From: Thermoplasmata archaeon
GTDB lineage: Archaea; Thermoplasmatota; Thermoplasmata; Thermoplasmatales; Thermoplasmataceae
Direction of reading: 5' to 3'
DNA: 19,276 nt
Assembly (NCBI GenBank): GCA_021797225.1
Contig: JAKAAE010000015.1
Span: 1-19,276 of the forward strand
Made by a program: the position numbers and the translations under genes. The notes under the pieces were generated by a model, which was given only the letters and a program-made list of their open reading frames with translations, was not told where the DNA came from and did no database searches. Below, piece by piece: positions 15,800-19,276 of the stretch; position 1 is the first letter of the stretch, and every line of letters starts with the position of its first letter.

Positions 15800-16650
15800 T
15801 TCTTCACTCTCCGGAACTTACTTAATGGGTATAATTTAATTCTATATTTATATGGTAGCAATAGTATAACCATTTTTACAGTTGAAATAATATCCTCCCG
15901 TAAATTTAGGTTATACACTTTCGTATATTTTATAATATCCACTATTGTAAGTTTTGCATGAGTGTCATATTTAACACGTAATTCCATCTCCAATATGCGT
16001 TTTTTAATTTTTTTTGTCACTTTTTTATTTTTAAATTGCGTTAAAGCATAATTAAGTATTTTTATTATATTTCTATTAAATTGAACAGGGTCTCTATGAG
16101 TAATAGAGTTAGGATTTACAGTATAGATGTTAAAGCATTTTTCTATTTGTTTAATTTTGATTCCATTTTCGATTGTATATAAGTAAAAAATATAATCAGA
16201 TCCATTAATACCAAATTTATTTAAAAAGTTCAAATTATAATATTTGGCATTAATAGTTGAACCTGAAAATATAATTCCATCATGAAATTTTATTAGTTTA
16301 CCATTATTGCTCTGTTTTAGGTAGTTGCTTATATATCCGTATTTATTAAAGTCTTCCTTAAAAATTTCCAATTTACCATCTAATATGACATCATCACTAT
16401 CTAAAAACATTACAATAGGGTTATTATCATAATTTTTAATAAATTCTAAACCAGCAATATAATGATTGCCATCACTTATAATATGATGAAAAGAATTTTT
16501 ATTTTCATACCCATAATTGCTGACCGTTATTATTTTTATATCTTCATTTAATTTATAATCCGATTTGCTTATGATATCAATACAGTTATCAACAGCCTTA
16601 TTCAAATCATCAATATTGTTGTAATTTGTTATTAATATATAGTTGCCCAT
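15796..16650 (-). CDS. Glycosyltransferase, GT-A fold, GT2-like
   Basis: The 284-residue protein has a nucleotide-sugar-binding alpha/beta N-terminus (ILITNYNN at 5-12) and a metal-binding DxD motif in FLDSDD (82-87) after a hydrophobic strand, as in GT2 enzymes. The segment at about 150-185 (INGSDYIFYL, then YTVNPNSITHRD) is in the place where GT2 proteins have the acceptor-side 'ED...' and 'H..S' elements. The C-terminus is basic and weakly amphipathic (LLPYKYRIKLY) and could lie on the membrane. The ATG overlaps the stop of the upstream gene (TAATG) with GGGTGA before it, so the two are translationally coupled. Donor and acceptor are unknown. Confidence 0.75.
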   Translation of the reverse strand: MGNYILITNYNNIDDLNKAVDNCIDIISKSDYKLNEDIKIITVSNYGYENKNSFHHIISDGNHYIAGLEFIKNYDNNPIVMFLDSDDVILDGKLEIFKEDFNKYGYISNYLKQSNNGKLIKFHDGIIFSGSTINAKYYNLNFLNKFGINGSDYIFYLYTIENGIKIKQIEKCFNIYTVNPNSITHRDPVQFNRNIIKILNYALTQFKNKKVTKKIKKRILEMELRVKYDTHAKLTIVDIIKYTKVYNLNLREDIISTVKMVILLLPYKYRIKLYPLSKFRRVKN

Positions 16651-17417
16651 TACTTCACCCTCAAATCATATTCCCTTTTAATAAAAAAATCAGTGTCTTC
16701 TTTCCGGTGAAGATATGTAAACAAATCAGGAAAGCCATTGATTGTGCTTTTTGCATGTAGTATATATTTATATTTTAAATACTCTTTTTTGATATTTTTA
16801 GCATAGTCTGTCATTTTAAATTTTTCATATAGATGCTGCAAATCATTCAATCTTAAAAAATATCTTTTAGACATATAATCGGCATATCGGGTATAGTTGT
16901 AACTTTTGTTATGTATCAAAGTTAAAGCCTTTTCTAAATCCAATATTTTCTTTCTGTCACTGCACACAGACAGCCATAAGAAATAATCAGATAATGATTT
17001 TGTATTTTTATAAAAGTCGAAGTTTATTTTGGACGTCCTTATAGTTATACATGAATTATTATTATTAATGCCATTCCATTTGTAATTTTTATTATCATAG
17101 ATAGCATAATTATGTATATAGTCGTATTTATCCGTTTTGAGAAGTTTGTTTATATATCCTATTTTTTCAGGTAAAAATTCATCATCCCCATCTAAAAGCA
17201 TAAGAAAATCATATTCTTTTATTTTTTCCTGAAGGTTATAAAACATTTCATTGAAATATGTAAATTTACTAAATATTGTGTTAGACATTTCATAGTTAGT
17301 ATAAACAAGATACTGGTAATCCATATCATTAATCCATTTATTTATATCTATTATATTTTTCAGAACGTTATTTTCTTCGTTTTTATCTCCCGATATTGTC
17401 AGTATTAAATTTGTCAT
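16650..17417 (-). CDS. Glycosyltransferase, GT-A fold, GT2-like
   Basis: This first gene of the cluster encodes 255 residues. The DxD motif lies in MLLDGDDEFLPEKI (73-86), the typical GT2 'DaDD...p.kl' arrangement. A later stretch, SLSDYFLWLSVCSDRK (about 141-156), corresponds to the region bearing the catalytic base in GT2 enzymes, followed by an 'H..S' element in LIHNKSYNYT. The N-terminus (MTNLILTISGDKNE) departs from the usual 'P..S.iip.yN', so the donor site may be modified. No transmembrane helices are present. GTGAGAAG precedes the ATG. A weak TATA-like stretch lies at about 17429-17437, too close for a leaderless start, so the promoter is uncertain. Confidence 0.75.
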   Translation of the reverse strand: MTNLILTISGDKNEENNVLKNIIDINKWINDMDYQYLVYTNYEMSNTIFSKFTYFNEMFYNLQEKIKEYDFLMLLDGDDEFLPEKIGYINKLLKTDKYDYIHNYAIYDNKNYKWNGINNNNSCITIRTSKINFDFYKNTKSLSDYFLWLSVCSDRKKILDLEKALTLIHNKSYNYTRYADYMSKRYFLRLNDLQHLYEKFKMTDYAKNIKKEYLKYKYILHAKSTINGFPDLFTYLHRKEDTDFFIKREYDLRVK

Positions 17418-17699
17418 CTTCTCACTATCTAAATATGGTTAGAGTTCTTTAGCACATCTTCTCTCAATTTTCTTATCATAACTGAAATCAAATTAATTAA
17501 TAGGATAATATATTCCTATATTTAATTTTTTGAGATAGGATATTGCATTAGAGACAAATTTAGCATCATAACGAATGCCAGATCATCATCTTTTGGATTA
17601 CCCATAGAAGATAGAAAGGTTATAATGAAATTGCCCAGACATTTTATAATGCTAACACATTGAAATGTCTAAAGGTCATATTTAATATTGATATTTCCG
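17418..17699. other. AT-rich spacer upstream of the glycosyltransferase cluster
   Basis: I see no gene, RNA or clear repeat in this stretch. It presumably holds the promoter of the glycosyltransferase cluster. At its right end it runs into DNA resembling the sequence just after the left IS110 relic. Confidence 0.4.
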
Positions 17700-18100
17700 G
17701 TGAAAACCTTTACTTATCATTTTTTGCCTATACAGTATAGTAAATTTGCTGAATCGTCATGTATTCGACCATTGTTTGCAAGTTTATTCATTTTGTTTAT
17801 TTTATTCAAGCCTTTTATAGTATAATTCATCAGGGTTAATGGTTTCCTTTGTTTCTGATTAAGGTATTCTATATTGTTCTTAAACATTGCATATATTTTC
17901 TATGCGAATATATTTGCTATTATTTATTTCTTTTTTCGCAGTCTCCTTACTATGTTCAGATATTTATATTTGAGCTTCCTTCTAGTTACCTTACCTGTAT
18001 TTACATCATCTACGTGGTCTTACCAATTATTAAAATCATTAAACCATCTCAAATAAATTGCAACAATCACCCCAGGACCTATCAGATATCATAAATACTT
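17700..18100 (-). pseudogene. Decayed IS110-family transposase C-terminal half (right copy)
   Basis: One minus-strand frame can be read from 18100 to the final stop at 17719-17717, with four internal stops. It contains YLIGPGVIVAIYLRW (the 'IPGIG..tA' helix-hairpin-helix of IS110), then NTGKVTRRKLKYKYL (the 'gkiTk.Gs.yLr' motif), KIYAMFKNNIEYL and HDDSANLLYC. The latter two align with the left relic at 586-819. Similarity continues past the stop into the likely end of the element. The N-terminal DEDD nuclease domain is absent. Apparent plus-strand reading frames here are by-products of this decayed gene. Confidence 0.65.
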
Positions 18101-18154
18101 AATTAAATTAATATTAGCTCTATACATTATCTATTATCGGAAATTATAGGATAA

Positions 18155-18163
18155 TTATATATA
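18155..18163 (+). promoter_or_regulatory. TATA box for the orphan 315-residue gene
   Basis: TTATATATA is centred about 26 bases before the ATG at 18185, the exact spacing expected for a leaderless archaeal mRNA. This supports that ATG over the TTG three bases upstream. Confidence 0.6.
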
Positions 18164-18184
18164 GGTAATTATAATTATAACTTG

Positions 18185-19132
18185 ATGCGCATAAAAGATA
18201 TCGGATGCAGGCTTGATATGAAATTAAAAATGATGATTAATGGGACATCTGATGTTTTTAGATTATCTAGGTTGTATAATATCATAATTGGACTGTTCAT
18301 TAAGCGTGATAATGATACAGGCAACTATTATTTCGAGGCATTTATCACAAAAGTCAATATGGATAGTTTTGCAATAAATTTAATAGAATCATACAGCCCT
18401 ATTGTAACTGAAAATTATTATTTAATATCCAGACCCGTGATTAACCGGAAAATACTGGATTTAATAGTGGAGTTGTGGAATGTTCCAAGTCTGCAGTTCA
18501 GTGAAATAACTGTAGAGAATGGAAGAATGATTTTGAGGATAAGGTTGAATAGCCTCTATAAAAAAAATTTATCCCTGATACTAAATAAATATCTTGAAAT
18601 CCCCTATTTTATAGATGATATTGCACTGACAAAAAGCGAAGATGTTGTATTTCTGATGGATAAAAAGAATAAGAGAACACCAATGTCAATAATACAGTAT
18701 TCAGTTCCAATATCCACACACAATGTAGATTATCCTACAGAAATACTTATGAAGTATGATGCCCTGGCAGAAGTTGTGGAGAATCCCTATGATAAGAGTA
18801 ATTTCCACATTCTAATTTTTTCCCAGCATGAACTGGAGGAACGGGATGATTTTATATCCCTCTCAAAAAGCGATATGATTTATCAGACAGAGAGCACCAA
18901 TGCACTTCTGAATATGATAAAAGACAGAGCAAATGACCGCGGGATTTACAGGGCGAATATAATTATTAAATATATGAATGGTAGATTGTATTCCTCCTCT
19001 GTTATCTCATCACACCGGCTCAATGAATACCTCCAGATTATATTTTCATGTAGCAAGGAGAAGTATGGAAAAAATATCATAGATATAAACATATGTACAG
19101 ATTTCGATTCTACTATATATGGAAATCTTTAA
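18185..19132 (+). CDS. Orphan soluble protein of unknown function, 315 residues
   Basis: I do not recognise this protein. It starts MRIKDIGCRLDMKLKM and has no signal peptide or membrane helix. Alternating strand-like and helix-like segments (FIKRDNDTGNYYFEAFI, ENGRMILRIRLNSLY, VVFLMDKKNKRTP, RANIIIKYMNGRLYSS) suggest an alpha/beta protein, perhaps of two similar halves. The pattern recalls the N-terminal sensor part of bat-like archaeal regulators, but no helix-turn-helix is visible at the C-terminus, so regulation is not claimed. Cysteines are few and no catalytic motif stands out. Base composition is closer to the metabolic genes than to the glycosyltransferases. It is expressed alone from its own leaderless promoter. 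Confidence 0.75.
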   Translation: MRIKDIGCRLDMKLKMMINGTSDVFRLSRLYNIIIGLFIKRDNDTGNYYFEAFITKVNMDSFAINLIESYSPIVTENYYLISRPVINRKILDLIVELWNVPSLQFSEITVENGRMILRIRLNSLYKKNLSLILNKYLEIPYFIDDIALTKSEDVVFLMDKKNKRTPMSIIQYSVPISTHNVDYPTEILMKYDALAEVVENPYDKSNFHILIFSQHELEERDDFISLSKSDMIYQTESTNALLNMIKDRANDRGIYRANIIIKYMNGRLYSSSVISSHRLNEYLQIIFSCSKEKYGKNIIDINICTDFDSTIYGNL

Positions 19133-19192
19133 CATAAATATTTTATTTATATCTTACCAGTTTCCAATACTTAATCTTTGTCCTACCATGTC

Positions 19193-19201
19193 ATATTTAT
19201 A
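19193..19201 (+). promoter_or_regulatory. TATA box for the gene entering at the right edge
   Basis: ATATTTATA is centred about 28 bases before the ATG at 19225, the same geometry as other promoters in this window. Confidence 0.5.
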
Positions 19202-19224
19202 GAATGATTTAATTTTCAATTATT

Positions 19225-19276
19225 ATGAAAACAGTGAAGAAGATACTGAAAAAACCGGCAAATGAAATATCAGAAT
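19225..19276 (+). CDS. Start of a gene cut by the right edge
   Basis: Seventeen codons are visible (MKTVKKILKKPANEISE), open to the window end and placed correctly behind a TATA box. The start resembles that of CBS-domain proteins, but this is far too short to name the family. Confidence 0.45.
   Translation, partial: MKTVKKILKKPANEISE

Noticed and set aside
17530..17660. Short minus-strand stretch reading MGNPKDDDLAFVMM
   Set aside because: It is only about 24 codons, with stops close on both sides, no promoter and no homology that I recognise.
17849..18094. Two overlapping plus-strand reading frames of 81 and 60 codons, rich in Tyr, Ile and Phe
   Set aside because: The minus strand of the same DNA decodes to ordered IS110 transposase motifs, so these frames are by-products of AT-rich decayed transposase sequence. 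They also lack well-placed promoters.

Overview
The window looks like chromosomal DNA of an acidophilic, heterotrophic archaeon of the Thermoplasmatota (Ferroplasma/Acidiplasma/Thermoplasma-like). This is an inference from three things: AT-rich DNA, many genes with a TATA-like box about 24-31 nt before the start codon and little or no leader (archaeal leaderless transcription), and a gene set suited to scavenging peptides, amino acids and acetate. No rRNA, tRNA or CRISPR array was seen.

Left edge (1-940): a stack of insertion sequences. The end of an IS21-family element (minus strand, with the first codons of istA) interrupts orfB of an IS3-family element. That element's orfA is intact and carries an A9 slippery run for -1 frameshifting. 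The outer end of the IS3 element abuts a decayed C-terminus of an IS110-family transposase (plus strand).

Central metabolic block (941-14172): first comes a translationally coupled oligopeptide/dipeptide ABC transporter operon. It holds a DppB-like permease, a DppC-like permease with a roughly 450-residue extracytoplasmic insertion, a single polypeptide joining the two ATPases (DppD-DppF), and a small three-helix membrane protein. No separate substrate-binding protein is visible. A fold-III PLP decarboxylase (diaminopimelate decarboxylase-like), an APC-family amino acid permease and a medium-chain-type acyl-CoA synthetase follow on the same strand. A convergent operon on the other strand encodes AMP-forming acetyl-CoA synthetase and a SatP/YaaH-type acetate transporter. 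Together these suggest uptake of peptides, amino acids and short organic acids, and activation of the acids to CoA thioesters.

Right part (14173-19276): a spacer holds a trace of an IS200-like transposase and an overlooked 42-codon membrane mini-gene. A very AT-rich minus-strand cluster of three glycosyltransferases (two GT-A/GT2-type, one GT-B/GT4-type) follows, with a 59-codon ORF wedged inside it, probably for surface glycan synthesis. Behind it lies a second decayed IS110 transposase, homologous to the one at the left edge but in opposite orientation. An orphan 315-residue soluble protein and the first codons of another gene close the window.

The most unusual items are the permease with its own large beta-rich receptor-like domain and no binding protein, the three-layer IS nest, the paired inverted IS110 relics about 17 kb apart, and the two small genes.
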